Of a stretch of 64,000 nucleotides of DNA, positions 1 through 8,281 are shown piece after piece. Numbering within the stretch: position 1 is the first letter of the stretch; the number at the start of each line of letters is the position of its first letter. The notes under the pieces are model-generated. The model did not search any database. It had not been told where the DNA came from and worked only from the letters and a program-made list of their open reading frames with translations. Origin of the DNA: Hydrogenophaga sp. IBVHS1 (GTDB taxonomy: Bacteria > Pseudomonadota > Gammaproteobacteria > Burkholderiales > Burkholderiaceae_C); NCBI RefSeq assembly GCF_002127265.1, contig NZ_NFUU01000003.1, forward strand, positions 248,001-312,000, in the 5' to 3' direction. The translations under genes and the position numbers were made by a program.

Positions 1-846
1 CCCCTGCTGGGCCTGATTCCATTCACCCGGCCCCAACGCGGCCGCAAGGAACCGGTGGCCCTGCTGGCTTACCGCGAACCGCGCAGCACGTTTGCCGAGT
101 CCTACCGCTCCATGCGCACGGCGCTGCAGTTCAGCACGCCCGATGGCGCGCCGCAGCGCTTCATGGTGACGAGCTGCGGCAAGAGCGAGGGCAAGAGCAC
201 CACGGCGCTCGCGCTGGCGATCAACTTCACCCAGTTGGGCCAGAAGGTATTGCTGATCGATGCCGACATGCGCAGGGGCTGGCTGCACAAAATGCTCAAG
301 GTGCCCAATGACAGCGGCTTGTCCACCCTGCTGAGCGGGGACGTCGACACCGAGATGCTGATCCGGGACACCACGGTCAGCAACCTGTCCGTGATCACGG
401 CCGGCCCGGTGCCGCCCGACCCGGTGGAGCTCCTGATGGGACCGCGGCTGGGCGAGCTGCTGGACCAGGCACGGGCCCTGGGCTACCAGCAGATCGTGAT
501 CGACGGCCCGCCGCTGCTGGGCATCGCGGACGCGATCGTGCTGGGCAACCAGATCCAGCACATCGTGCTGGCGGTGAAAGCCGGCGGCACGCGCAAGGAC
601 AGCATCAAGGACGCCCTGCGCCGCCTGCGCAACGCGGGGCTGGCACCGATGGGCATCGTGCTCACGCACGCCCGAAACGAACACGCGGGCGACTACGCCT
701 ACGCGTCGTACTACGGCGCCAGCTATGGCGACCGGAACACGCCGCGCGCCACCAGGGCAGAACCGCTGCCGGACGCGAACACGCCGCCCCTGCCGCCGGC
801 GGCCGGCAACCGCATCGAACCCACGCTGGGTCCCTCTGCGGTCTGA
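1..846 (+). CDS. Exopolysaccharide tyrosine autokinase (CpsD/Wzc type), C-terminal part
   Basis: Cytoplasmic BY-kinase domain that controls chain length and export of an exopolysaccharide by cyclic tyrosine autophosphorylation. The frame is open from base 1, and the first residues (PLLGLIPF) match the segment before the kinase domain in Wzc/GumC proteins, so the gene begins outside the window and probably has an N-terminal Wzz membrane part. Visible in the 281 residues: a Walker A loop (SCGKSEGKST, about 56-66; the usual SxxPGEGKS is altered to CGKSEGKS), Walker A' (VLLIDADMRRG, 83-93), Walker B (IVIDGPP, 166-172) and a tyrosine cluster near 232-241 that would be autophosphorylated. The J-domain gene follows after 10 bases and the matching phosphatase after that, so this is the 3' end of an EPS operon. 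Confidence 0.9.
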   Translation, partial: PLLGLIPFTRPQRGRKEPVALLAYREPRSTFAESYRSMRTALQFSTPDGAPQRFMVTSCGKSEGKSTTALALAINFTQLGQKVLLIDADMRRGWLHKMLKVPNDSGLSTLLSGDVDTEMLIRDTTVSNLSVITAGPVPPDPVELLMGPRLGELLDQARALGYQQIVIDGPPLLGIADAIVLGNQIQHIVLAVKAGGTRKDSIKDALRRLRNAGLAPMGIVLTHARNEHAGDYAYASYYGASYGDRNTPRATRAEPLPDANTPPLPPAAGNRIEPTLGPSAV

Positions 847-856
847 CAGAAGCGCC

Positions 857-1324
857 ATGACGCAGCCCAACTGGAGCCGTCTGCTGCCCGCGCTGCTGGA
901 CTTCGAGCGTTCACCCGGCCGCTTTCCGGTTGCGCTGCGCGAGCCGCGCCCGCTGTTCGAGCACGTCGGCAGCGTGATGCTGCTCGCCGCAGGGCGACCA
1001 GTTGGGGGCTTGTCAGCTGCTGCCGTGAAGGGCCTGGAGCTGCACCGCGCGGCGCGCTTTTTTGTACGCACGGTGATGCTGCGCCCAGGCTCGGACCCGC
1101 TCACCCTGCTGGGCCTGAAGGCGGGGTTCGAGCCCGCGCAATTGCGCGCGCACTACCGGTTGATGATCCGCCTGACCCACCCGGACTTCCAGGTCGCCGG
1201 TGGACGCTGGCCCGCCGACGCCGCCACGCGGGTCAACCTCGCGTACGACATCCTCTCGCGAGAGCAGCCGGTGTTCATGGCGGGCACGTACCAGCTCGTC
1301 AACCCGAGGGGTGGTCCGCGATGA
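857..1324 (+). CDS. J-domain (DnaJ-like) protein of an exopolysaccharide locus
   Basis: A 155-residue protein whose second half carries a J-domain core: a helix II-like segment (RAHYRLMIRLT) followed by the diagnostic HPD triad at residues 108-110 and a short helix with VNLAYDILS. J-domains stimulate Hsp70 (DnaK) ATPase, so the likely role is to bring DnaK to a client, perhaps one of the EPS machinery proteins. The N-terminal 90 residues match nothing I recognise. The ATG at 857 lies 10 bases after the kinase stop and was chosen over an upstream in-frame start inside the kinase gene. Its stop overlaps the next start (ATGA at 1321), which implies translational coupling between a kinase, a co-chaperone and a phosphatase. 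Confidence 0.75.
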   Translation: MTQPNWSRLLPALLDFERSPGRFPVALREPRPLFEHVGSVMLLAAGRPVGGLSAAAVKGLELHRAARFFVRTVMLRPGSDPLTLLGLKAGFEPAQLRAHYRLMIRLTHPDFQVAGGRWPADAATRVNLAYDILSREQPVFMAGTYQLVNPRGGPR

Positions 1325-2118
1325 TCGATCTGCACTGCCACATCCTGCCGGGCATCGACGACGGGGCGAAGACGCTGGGCGATTCGCTGGCGATGGCGCG
1401 CATCGCCGTGGCCGATGGCATCCACACCCTGGCCTGCACGCCACACATCTACCCCGGCATGTGCATGAACGATGGCACGGGCATCGCCCACGCGATCTCC
1501 ACCTTGCAGGCCGAACTGGACCGGCATGGCATTGCGTTGAAACTGGTGATGGGGGCCGACGTGCATCTGGTGCCCGGCCTGATCGATGGGCTCAGAAGCG
1601 GGCGCGTGCCGACGCTGAACGGCTCGGGCTATTTCTTGCTCGAGCCTTCCCACACCACGCCGCCGCCGCGGCTGGAAGCGTCCGTGCTGGCACTGATCCA
1701 GGCAGGCTACACGCCCATCATCACGCACCCGGAGCGCCTGAGCTGGGTGGAAAGCCACTACCCCGTGTTCCTGCGGCTGATCGAGCATGGCGCCTGGATG
1801 CAGGTGACGGCAGGGTCGTTGACGGGCGTGTTTGGCAAACGCGCGCGCTACTGGGGCGAGCGCCTCATTGGTGAAGGCCACACGCACCTGCTGGCGACCG
1901 ACGCGCACTCCACCGGGCGGCGCCTGCCCCGGCTGAGCGAGGGGCTGGAGGTAGCGCGCCGCCTGGTGGGCAGCACCGAGGCGAACCGGCTGGTGAACGA
2001 GCGACCTGCCGCGGTGCTGAAGAATCTGCCACCGCAGGACTTCGGGTCCATCGAGAAGGAAACGGGTCGGCCTTCGGCGCTGAGCAGCTGGTTTTTCAGG
2101 CGCCGCGCGGCGGCCTGA
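1321..2118 (+). CDS. CpsB/CapC-family manganese-dependent protein-tyrosine phosphatase
   Basis: PHP-superfamily phosphatase of 265 residues that would dephosphorylate the BY-kinase encoded two genes upstream, completing the phosphorylation cycle needed for exopolysaccharide polymerisation. Metal-binding signatures are in the expected order: DLHCH at residues 3-7, DDGA near 14-17, TPHIYPG near 40-46, an ITHPER motif near 138-143 and TDAHS near 198-202. The start overlaps the J-domain stop by four bases. The length is normal for the family. It is the last gene of the EPS operon in this window; the next gene converges from the other strand after 9 bases. Confidence 0.9.
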   Translation: MIDLHCHILPGIDDGAKTLGDSLAMARIAVADGIHTLACTPHIYPGMCMNDGTGIAHAISTLQAELDRHGIALKLVMGADVHLVPGLIDGLRSGRVPTLNGSGYFLLEPSHTTPPPRLEASVLALIQAGYTPIITHPERLSWVESHYPVFLRLIEHGAWMQVTAGSLTGVFGKRARYWGERLIGEGHTHLLATDAHSTGRRLPRLSEGLEVARRLVGSTEANRLVNERPAAVLKNLPPQDFGSIEKETGRPSALSSWFFRRRAAA

Positions 2119-2127
2119 GCCGCCCGA

Positions 2128-3318
2128 TCAGCGCGGCAGCAGCGCCCACATCTGCAACGGCTGCTTGAGCGCGGCGGCCACGGTGTAGGCCTCGTCGTTC
2201 CAGCTGCCCCAGCCGGTGAACAGATCGGCGCGCACAGCACCCACGATGGCGCCGCCCGTGTCCTGCGCCATCACCAGCTTCTGCTGGTTCAGCGTGACGC
2301 CCTGCGTGGCCAGCCACACCGGGGTGCCGTAGGGAATGCTCTGCGGATCGACTGCGATGGAGCGCCCCGGCGTGAGCGGCACCCCCTGTGCGCCGCGCGG
2401 GCCGAAACGCGCATCGAGTTCGCTCAGCGCTTCTTCGCGGAAGAACACCGTGCGCGGGTTGCTCCACAGATAGTCGTTGACCTTTGCAGGATTCTGCTTT
2501 GCCCAGACCTTTACGGAATCCCAAGAGGCGTCGCGAATAGCACCTTGATCAAGTAGCCAGCGATTCGCACTTTTATAAGGGTGGCCGTTGTGGGCCGCGT
2601 AGGCCACGCGCACCTGGCGCATCTGGCCGTTGCTCTCTACCAGGTTGAGCCGGCCCGAGCCCTGAATCTGCAGAATCAGCGCATCGATGGGGTCGGCCAG
2701 CCAGGCAATGGCACGGCCTTGCAAAGCCGCCTGCGCGGCGGGCAGGGTGTCGATCTCCTGGCGGCTGTACCAGGGCTGGCCCGATGGCAGACCGGGCGGC
2801 GGGCCATACAGCGGCGTGCGGTGCTGCTCGGTGCGCACGCGGCTGGCGTTCATGATGGGTTCGTAGTAACCGGTGAGCAGGCCGGGCGGCTCGCTGCCAT
2901 CGGTCTCGGTGATGCGGTAGGGCAGAAAGCGGCGCATCACCCAGGCCTGCTGTTCGGCCGGCGTGGCAATGGCGAGCTGGCGGACCTCGCGGCACGGCGT
3001 GGCCTGGCCCGGCGCGGGGCGCTCGCAGCCGCGCACCCAGGCGTTCCACACCTCGTGCAGGCTGTCCTGTCCCCAGCCGGGCAGCTCGCTCCAGCGCACC
3101 GGCGTCCAGCGGCTTTTGGCGCGCTGGATCGGCGCCGGCAGGGTGGTGTCGTCCGGCACCGCGACCACGCTCGGCCCGGTCGGCACGGCCACCGGACCCG
3201 GATCGGGCCGCACGCCAACCGAGCACGACACCACGCTTCCTACAATCAGCACTCCGAGGCCCAGGCGTGCCACCCACCTTCCGGCCACCCGGCCGGGCCA
3301 CTCTTGAGTTTGATCCAT
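2128..3318 (-). CDS. mltA: Membrane-bound lytic murein transglycosylase A
   Basis: Lipoprotein enzyme that cleaves peptidoglycan glycan strands to give 1,6-anhydro products during wall turnover. With the ATG at 3318 the protein has 396 residues, a basic-hydrophobic signal segment (about 11-31) and a lipobox-like VVSC with Cys32. The conserved C-terminal block DTGGAIVGAVRADLFTGWG contains the catalytic aspartate region of MltA (3D/double-psi barrel), and LLTGYYEP marks the MltA core domain. Longer in-frame starts exist up to 3399 but put hydrophilic residues before the signal sequence, so 3318 is preferred. The chosen start codon overlaps head-on with the start of a small plus-strand gene (CATG), which is unusual. 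Confidence 0.9.
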   Translation of the reverse strand: MDQTQEWPGRVAGRWVARLGLGVLIVGSVVSCSVGVRPDPGPVAVPTGPSVVAVPDDTTLPAPIQRAKSRWTPVRWSELPGWGQDSLHEVWNAWVRGCERPAPGQATPCREVRQLAIATPAEQQAWVMRRFLPYRITETDGSEPPGLLTGYYEPIMNASRVRTEQHRTPLYGPPPGLPSGQPWYSRQEIDTLPAAQAALQGRAIAWLADPIDALILQIQGSGRLNLVESNGQMRQVRVAYAAHNGHPYKSANRWLLDQGAIRDASWDSVKVWAKQNPAKVNDYLWSNPRTVFFREEALSELDARFGPRGAQGVPLTPGRSIAVDPQSIPYGTPVWLATQGVTLNQQKLVMAQDTGGAIVGAVRADLFTGWGSWNDEAYTVAAALKQPLQMWALLPR

Positions 3319-3463
3319 GACCTTGTTGTTGCTTGAAGCGCTGGGCGCGCTGGTGTTGCTGGTGTTCATCGTGTGGTGGACCATGTTCTCCGGCCGCAAG
3401 AAAGGCGAGCTGCCCGATGCGGCGGAGCGGGAAAAGCAGGAGGAGAAGCCACCGTCTTCATGA
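3317..3463 (+). CDS. Small single-pass membrane protein, 48 residues, unknown function
   Basis: Short ORF with one strongly hydrophobic segment (residues about 3-23, LLLLEALGALVLLVFIVWW), then MFSGRKKGELPD and a charged Glu/Lys-rich tail. This is a typical small inner-membrane protein with the tail in the cytoplasm by the positive-inside rule. Its ATG at 3317 shares two bases with the mltA start on the other strand, and its stop overlaps the last bases of the response-regulator gene (3458-3463). No strong Shine-Dalgarno is visible, so translation is unproven. In its favour are the hydrophobic profile and clean fit between two genes. Function unknown. Confidence 0.5.
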   Translation: MTLLLLEALGALVLLVFIVWWTMFSGRKKGELPDAAEREKQEEKPPSS

Positions 3464-4087
3464 CGGGCGCAGCACGTTGGCCAGCTCGACCGCCGACTTC
3501 ACGCCCATCTTGTCGAACACGCGCGAGCGGTGCACTTCCACCGTGCGCACGCTGATGTTGAGCTGGTCGGCCACCAGCTTGTTGGGCAGGCCGGCAATCA
3601 CCAGGTCCATCACATCGCGCTCCCGGTCGGTCAGGCTCTCCAGCCGCTGCTGCAGCTCGGTCTGCGCTCGCCGCTGCGCCAGCACCAGCGCCGACTGGTT
3701 CAGCGCCTGCTCCACCCGGTCCACCAGCAGGTTGTCGGAAAACGGCTTCTCGCAGAAATCGAAAGCACCGCGCTTGACCGCGTCCACCGCCGTGGGCACA
3801 TCGGCATGGCCCGAGAGAAAGATCACCGGCGCACAAGCCTGCCAGGGCAAAGCAAGAAAGCGCTCGAACAGCGCCAGCCCGCTCATGCCGGGCATGCGCA
3901 CGTCCAGCATCACACAACACGGCGCGCTCGGCGCTTCGCGCCACACCGAAGCCGAGTCCACAAAAGCCTCTGCGCTGTCGTAGCCTTCGCTCAGCAGCCG
4001 CCGCGTGCGCAGCAACCAGGCCAGCGCCTCGCGCACGCCCACGTCGTCATCGACGAGGTAGATCTTGGCGTCCGGGTGCTGGGTCAT
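3458..4087 (-). CDS. FixJ/TtrR-type two-component response regulator with LuxR HTH
   Basis: A 209-residue transcription regulator. The receiver domain has the acidic pocket DDD (13-15), phosphoacceptor Asp62 in MLDVRMPGMSG and the conserved Lys114 in EKPF. A LuxR-type helix-turn-helix fills residues about 148-207, with the signature LTDRERDVMDLV and VRTVEVHRSRVFDKMG. This is the FixJ/TtrR/DctR layout that pairs with kinases whose phosphoacceptor motif reads HELNQP. Such a kinase is at 8282-10315 on the same strand, with about 4.2 kb of unrelated DNA between them. I infer that the two are partners separated by a later insertion. The signal and target genes are unknown. Confidence 0.88.
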   Translation of the reverse strand: MTQHPDAKIYLVDDDVGVREALAWLLRTRRLLSEGYDSAEAFVDSASVWREAPSAPCCVMLDVRMPGMSGLALFERFLALPWQACAPVIFLSGHADVPTAVDAVKRGAFDFCEKPFSDNLLVDRVEQALNQSALVLAQRRAQTELQQRLESLTDRERDVMDLVIAGLPNKLVADQLNISVRTVEVHRSRVFDKMGVKSAVELANVLRPS

Positions 4088-4142
4088 GGGGCGGATGATA
4101 AGTGGGCCGCTGGAACGGCCCCCGAATACCCGCCCCAGCCCG

Positions 4143-5887
4143 TCAAATCACCAGCACCCCCTGCTGCACCAGCAGCTCCCGCCCCGCCGCCCCGCTGTGC
4201 GCGTACACGGCATAGTCCAGCCCCTGCCAGTTCTGCGTGCCCGCGCTGCTCCAGCTCCCCGAGCCGCTCACCAGCTGCACCGCGTCTCCCGCGTCCCCCA
4301 GCACGATCAGCCGGTCTTCACCCGCATCGGGCATGTGCAGCAACTGGTCGATGGTGAGTTTTGCGGTGTTGTTCCCGCCCCCGGTGAGGTCCAGGCGTTC
4401 GATGCCCGTGAACGTGGTCTGCCCATAGGCCGTGAGGTCCAGCAGCACCCCGCTCTGGTCGCTGGCCAGCGCCAGCGTGTCCTGCCCGCTGCCGCCCTCG
4501 TGGCGTGAAGTGCCCAGGCTGGCCCGCTCGGCCGTGCCGATCACCAGCCGGTCGTCTCCACCACCGCCCAGCAAGGTGTCTGCCCCGCCGCCGCCCCTGA
4601 GTTCGTTGGCCGCGCCGTTGCCCACGATCTGGTTGCCCTTGTTGTTGCCAGTGGCGTTCAGCGCGTCGCTGCCCATGATCTCGATGCGCTCCACAAAGAC
4701 CTGGCGGTTGGCCCCGTTGGCCAGGAAGGAGAAGCTGATCCAAAGCTGCGCCACATCCATCTGCCCCTCGCTGGACATTTCACGGATGTTGTCGCCCGCG
4801 TTGTCGATCACATAGGTGTCGTTGCCACCAAACCCCCACAGGGTGTCGGCCCCGGCACCGCCATCGAGCACGTTGCTGCCGTGGTTGCCCGCCCAGCGAA
4901 GCACCAGATCACTGCCCGATCGAATCACCTCGGTGGCCGCTAACCGCTGCGCAGCTGATCCACCATCTCGCTCACGTGCACCTCGAACTCGCCGCTGCTC
5001 TCGTGCCACGCGAGTCCAATGCTGTCGATGAGCGGCTTGCCTTGCGGGTCCAGCGGGGTCTGGACCCCGTGGTCGGTGTAGCCCACGTTCAGGGCACTCA
5101 CACCGGCCTGCGCCAAAGTCAGCAGTTCGCCAGCATCGGTCTGGCCGTCGCCATCGGCGTCTTTCCAAATGCGCAGGCTGCCCAAAGTTTCGGTATCGCT
5201 GGCGTCGATCACACCGTCCTGGTTCTCATCGAGCTCGGCCAGCGCGTGAAACCCGTTGAAGGCGCGGCTGCCGTCGGCCAGCACGGTGTGGTTGCCAAAG
5301 AGCTCGGCGCCGCTGTCGATGCGGCTGTTGCCGTTAAGGTCGCGCACGAGCAGGCCGTCGTCTGCGCCCACCCAGCCGCTGCGTTCGGCGTACCCGCTGT
5401 TGTCAAGATCGAAGTACAGGCCGGTGCCAGCTGCATCGCGAGGGGTGGTTTCGACGGTGCCGTCGCCGTCTAGGTCCAGGATGATGGGGGAGGCTTGGCC
5501 TTCGGCCAGGCTGAAGGCGGAACGGAGAGTGCTATCGAAACGTGCTTCATTTTGATGAAGAAATTCGTACAAATTCGAGCCCAAGTGCAAAGCACGTATG
5601 GCATCAATTAGCATCCCAACAGCTTCGCCAGCAATAACTCCAGAAAGCGCTTGATGGCTCGCTATTGATTTGCCAGCGATTGCATTATCTAAACGCCACA
5701 GCGACAGCGTTTTCCCCAAACCGTCCAAGGCAGAGTAACTTCTAAGGACACTTTCTGCGGCTATTCCTGCTGCTAATTGCGCCGCTAACTTTGCGGCATC
5801 TGCAGCAACCATGGTGGAGTTCCCCAGCTCCCACGCAGATTTAATTCCATCTAGGGTCTTAAGCACATTCGCCAATGGTTCACTCAT
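4143..5887 (-). pseudogene. Calcium-binding EF-hand/RTX-like protein gene, split by a frame change
   Basis: The 5' part (4940-5887, 315 residues) has an alanine-rich helical N-terminus and then several EF-hand-like calcium loops, for example LDLDGDGTVETT, DLNGNSRIDSG, DENQDGVID and DADGDGQTD. It stops at 4940. A second frame, open from about 4930 to 4143, carries nonapeptide-like RTX repeats (LDGGAGADTLWGFGGNDTY, LRGGGGADTLLGGGGDD) and a plausible C-terminus, but its ATG lies far upstream in out-of-frame sequence. The simplest reading is one ancestral secreted calcium-binding protein (type I secretion style), shortened and frameshifted. Two separate proteins, the second starting at a GTG near 4930, is a weaker alternative. 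The start overlaps the stop of the upstream membrane protein (TGATG). Confidence 0.7.
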
Positions 5888-6165
5888 CAGATTAGCTCCT
5901 TATAAATCAAAAATATCCCAAAACAATTGACGCCTAGCAATGCCCAGTGATTCATCCTGCGCCTATGCGCACCAGTAACTCTGAAGCGTATGAAGATAAG
6001 AAGCACTATCAATGAAAAGAATAGGTATCTAGTTTGCTCAAGAAGAATTCCATGAAAACTAATTGCCCTCACCAAGGCAAGAAGAATTATTAGCCACCAC
6101 AGCAAGACACTCCACCCATCGGGGGTATGAAGCAGAGCTTCGCGCAATTCTTTGATATCGTTCAT
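5887..6165 (-). CDS. Small membrane protein, 92 residues, unknown function
   Basis: Unrecognised protein with three hydrophobic stretches (WSVLLWWLIILLALV, YLFFSLIVLLIFI and HWALLGVNCFGIFLIY), separated by a basic loop FRVTGAHRRR. The start at the internal Met (MNDIKEL, 6165) is favoured because residues before it look random. The stop overlaps the ATG of the calcium-binding gene by one base (TGATG), so the two are probably co-translated. Base composition is clearly lower in GC than the surrounding genes, which suggests recent acquisition together with its neighbours. It could be an accessory or immunity-type protein for the downstream product, but nothing in the sequence proves this. Confidence 0.55.
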   Translation of the reverse strand: MNDIKELREALLHTPDGWSVLLWWLIILLALVRAISFHGILLEQTRYLFFSLIVLLIFIRFRVTGAHRRRMNHWALLGVNCFGIFLIYKELI

Positions 6166-6167
6166 TT

Positions 6168-6728
6168 CTAGCCTACTGCTCCAATTTGCATCAACTCTTT
6201 GCATACAACTCGATTTCCACTACCCAATGACCTCCATTCCAAAAAACCCTCAATCCGTGCTGCAGCGCTGCGTCGCTCGTAGGACTTGCAATTGAAAGAA
6301 TTAGCAGAGCCGCCCCTGAAACTACAGATGCCGGGGTGTGGTGAACGCTTCTTGTCAGTCGGGACTAAAAGATGACGTCGCATATGGCTTTTCAGATTCC
6401 AACGCTTTTTCTGAAAATGCTCTTCATTCACTCCTCTACCCACCACAAAGCGCGATGGAAATGGGGACAAACTCCCACTCCTTGGCATCGGCCAATGAAA
6501 GAATAGCGTACTCAATTCTTCTGTCCATTCTTCAATTGAATCGTGGGTTGCATAACGTATTTCTGGAACTTGAAGCCAATACAGAGTCGTTAAAGTTAAA
6601 CATGCGAAGAAGAGAATCAGGCCAGCTTTTGCGATGGCTGTATTGGGGACGTAGTAAGACCCAACTAAAAGGGCCTCCGAACTTAGCAGAGATATAAATA
6701 TCACCCATCGGAATATTTGAAGTTTCAT
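6168..6728 (-). CDS. Hypothetical membrane protein, possibly disrupted, 186 residues
   Basis: Begins MKLQIFRWVIFISLLSSEAL and has two clear hydrophobic segments within the first 55 residues, followed by an acidic stretch (ATHDSIEEWTEEL). The second half (from about residue 95) turns Arg/Ser/Cys-rich with no hydrophobic pattern and looks like translation in a wrong frame, so the gene may be frameshifted or fused to non-coding DNA. It ends two bases before the start of the small membrane protein gene. GC is low for this genome. An antisense ORF at 6338-6697 was judged a shadow because it lacks any protein-like pattern. No function can be assigned. Confidence 0.4.
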   Translation of the reverse strand: MKLQIFRWVIFISLLSSEALLVGSYYVPNTAIAKAGLILFFACLTLTTLYWLQVPEIRYATHDSIEEWTEELSTLFFHWPMPRSGSLSPFPSRFVVGRGVNEEHFQKKRWNLKSHMRRHLLVPTDKKRSPHPGICSFRGGSANSFNCKSYERRSAAARIEGFLEWRSLGSGNRVVCKELMQIGAVG

Positions 6729-7311
6729 TTCAGTGGCCCTGTACAAAATGCAAATTGAATTGAAATCAAGTCATCCATAAAATATGGCAGCGGTGTCAAA
6801 TCCCAAATGGATCAGGCCGAAGAGGCGGTATCTCAAAAGCATGATCGCGAGGGGGCGAAAGAACGCACTGACCCCCGCTACAGCATCACGCAATAATCCA
6901 TCGCCACAAAATGTCAAGAAGCCGTCCCTGAGTCTGCGGCCCGTCAGCGTGGTGTGATCCCACATTTCTGGACGGGCCGTGTTGCTATACCTGAAGAGGC
7001 GCAGAGCGCATCAGCCTTGCGCTGGCTGAATGACTACCCTTGCTCCTCAGGATTCAATGAGCGCGCATCATCACGCACCCGGCCTGGATGGTGGAGATTG
7101 AAGTCACCAATCGGAGAAATGTGGCTACCAGATACCCCGACAAACCACCCAGAATGAGGCTCCGCAGTTAGGGCCAGGAGCGTTGGCGGCTGCCAGCGAG
7201 GGCACAGGGTGACGGTGGATCGTCACCAGTTTGACTCTGGCGAGAATGCGCCGCCAGCCGGACACACTCTGAGTTGAACGGGGCGCCCCGCTCAAACGAG
7301 AGGCCTGTGTC
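6729..7311. other. About 580 bases without a convincing gene
   Basis: Only short ORFs (about 64-85 codons, on both strands) occur here, and none shows a domain, a clear ribosome binding site or a consistent codon pattern. GC rises from low on the left to normal on the right. The stretch lies between the decayed calcium-binding gene group and the M28 peptidase, and looks like scar DNA from past insertion and deletion. I looked for terminal inverted repeats and transposase fragments and could not identify any with confidence. The promoter of the 6168-6728 gene should lie at the left end. Confidence 0.5.
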
Positions 7312-8280
7312 TCATCGCAACTGCGCGAAGGCATGAACCCCCTGCACCACCTTCGCCATCCGCTCATAGTCCAGCTTCTCAAACGTGTCTTCCACCCGGT
7401 GGTAGTTGCTGTTGCGCAGGAACGCCGTGTCGGTGACCATGATCGCCGGCATGCCTTCTTTCCAGTAGTTCAGGTGGTCGGAGAAGTCGATGCCTTGAAG
7501 GGTCGGCGGGGCATTGATGGAGCGGACGGGGAGCGAGGTGGCGCCGGCCATCGCGGCCTTCACCTTTCTCATCAGGGCAAAGTGGTCCAGCTTGCCCACC
7601 AGCGCGATGAAGTTGCCCTGGTTCGGGTACAGCCATGAAAAGACCGAATAGGGGAAGCGCTGGCTTCCTGGCTGGTCGGAAAAGTAGCCGATCATTTCGA
7701 GCGACAGCATCAGTTCCACGTCCCGGTTGGCTTCTTTCATGGACCTTGCGTGCCATGCACTGCCCATGTGTTCGGTGCGGAAGTGGGGCGGCTCTTCCAG
7801 TGTGTAGGCCACGAGTTCGATGGCGCGCGGCGGCGGTGAGCGGCCGAGCAGGCGCGCCAGCTCCAGAAGCCCCGCCACGCCACTGGCGTTGTCGTCGGCG
7901 CCGGGGGTGTCACCGTGGGTGTCGTAGTGCGCGCCGATCACGAGCACAGGGCCTGAAGCCGGGCCGAACCTTGCAATCACATTCCGGTATCGGGTTCCCT
8001 CCACCCGCACTTCCTGATTGGACACCGCCGCGCCGGAGGCCTTGAGTGACTTCTGGATGTAGTCGGCAGCCCGTTCGAGGTTCTCAATATGCTCGTGGTT
8101 GCGCGGGTGAAGGTCTTCAGAAAAGTGCCTGACGTGTTGCTCGAGCTGACTGGCGCTCACTGCTGGCGGCGTCGACACCATGGGGATGACCAGCGGCTGA
8201 ACGACGATGCCCACACCGATGGCGGCCACCGTCAATGCGACCAGTACGACGGCGAGGAAGAGCTTGCGAATCACGCGCAT
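7312..8280 (-). CDS. M28-family zinc aminopeptidase-like protein, membrane anchored
   Basis: A 322-residue peptidase of the M28 family. The start at 8280 gives an N-terminal membrane anchor/signal (residues about 6-33), so the catalytic domain should lie in the periplasm. Two-zinc site residues are present: GAHYD (His118, Asp120), GADDNASG (Asp129), a Glu pair in TLEEPPHF (Glu162/163), an acidic residue in SLEMIGY and the late histidine in DFSDHLNYW. The ATG comes one base after the sensor-kinase stop, so it is the last gene of the nitrilase-kinase-peptidase operon. Substrate unknown; an aminopeptidase acting on short peptides is the family default. Confidence 0.85.
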   Translation of the reverse strand: MRVIRKLFLAVVLVALTVAAIGVGIVVQPLVIPMVSTPPAVSASQLEQHVRHFSEDLHPRNHEHIENLERAADYIQKSLKASGAAVSNQEVRVEGTRYRNVIARFGPASGPVLVIGAHYDTHGDTPGADDNASGVAGLLELARLLGRSPPPRAIELVAYTLEEPPHFRTEHMGSAWHARSMKEANRDVELMLSLEMIGYFSDQPGSQRFPYSVFSWLYPNQGNFIALVGKLDHFALMRKVKAAMAGATSLPVRSINAPPTLQGIDFSDHLNYWKEGMPAIMVTDTAFLRNSNYHRVEDTFEKLDYERMAKVVQGVHAFAQLR

Positions 8281-8281
8281 A

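Noticed and set aside
6338..6697. 119-codon plus-strand frame in the low-GC patch
   Set aside because: The opposite strand encodes clear hydrophobic helices in this stretch, whereas this frame shows no pattern and no ribosome binding site.
6771..6965. 64-codon minus-strand frame with hydrophobic stretches
   Set aside because: Isolated, no ribosome binding site, no coupling to neighbours; kept only as part of the no-gene stretch.
6950..7311. Possible insertion-sequence remnant
   Set aside because: Searched by eye for terminal inverted repeats and transposase motifs and found none that could be defended.
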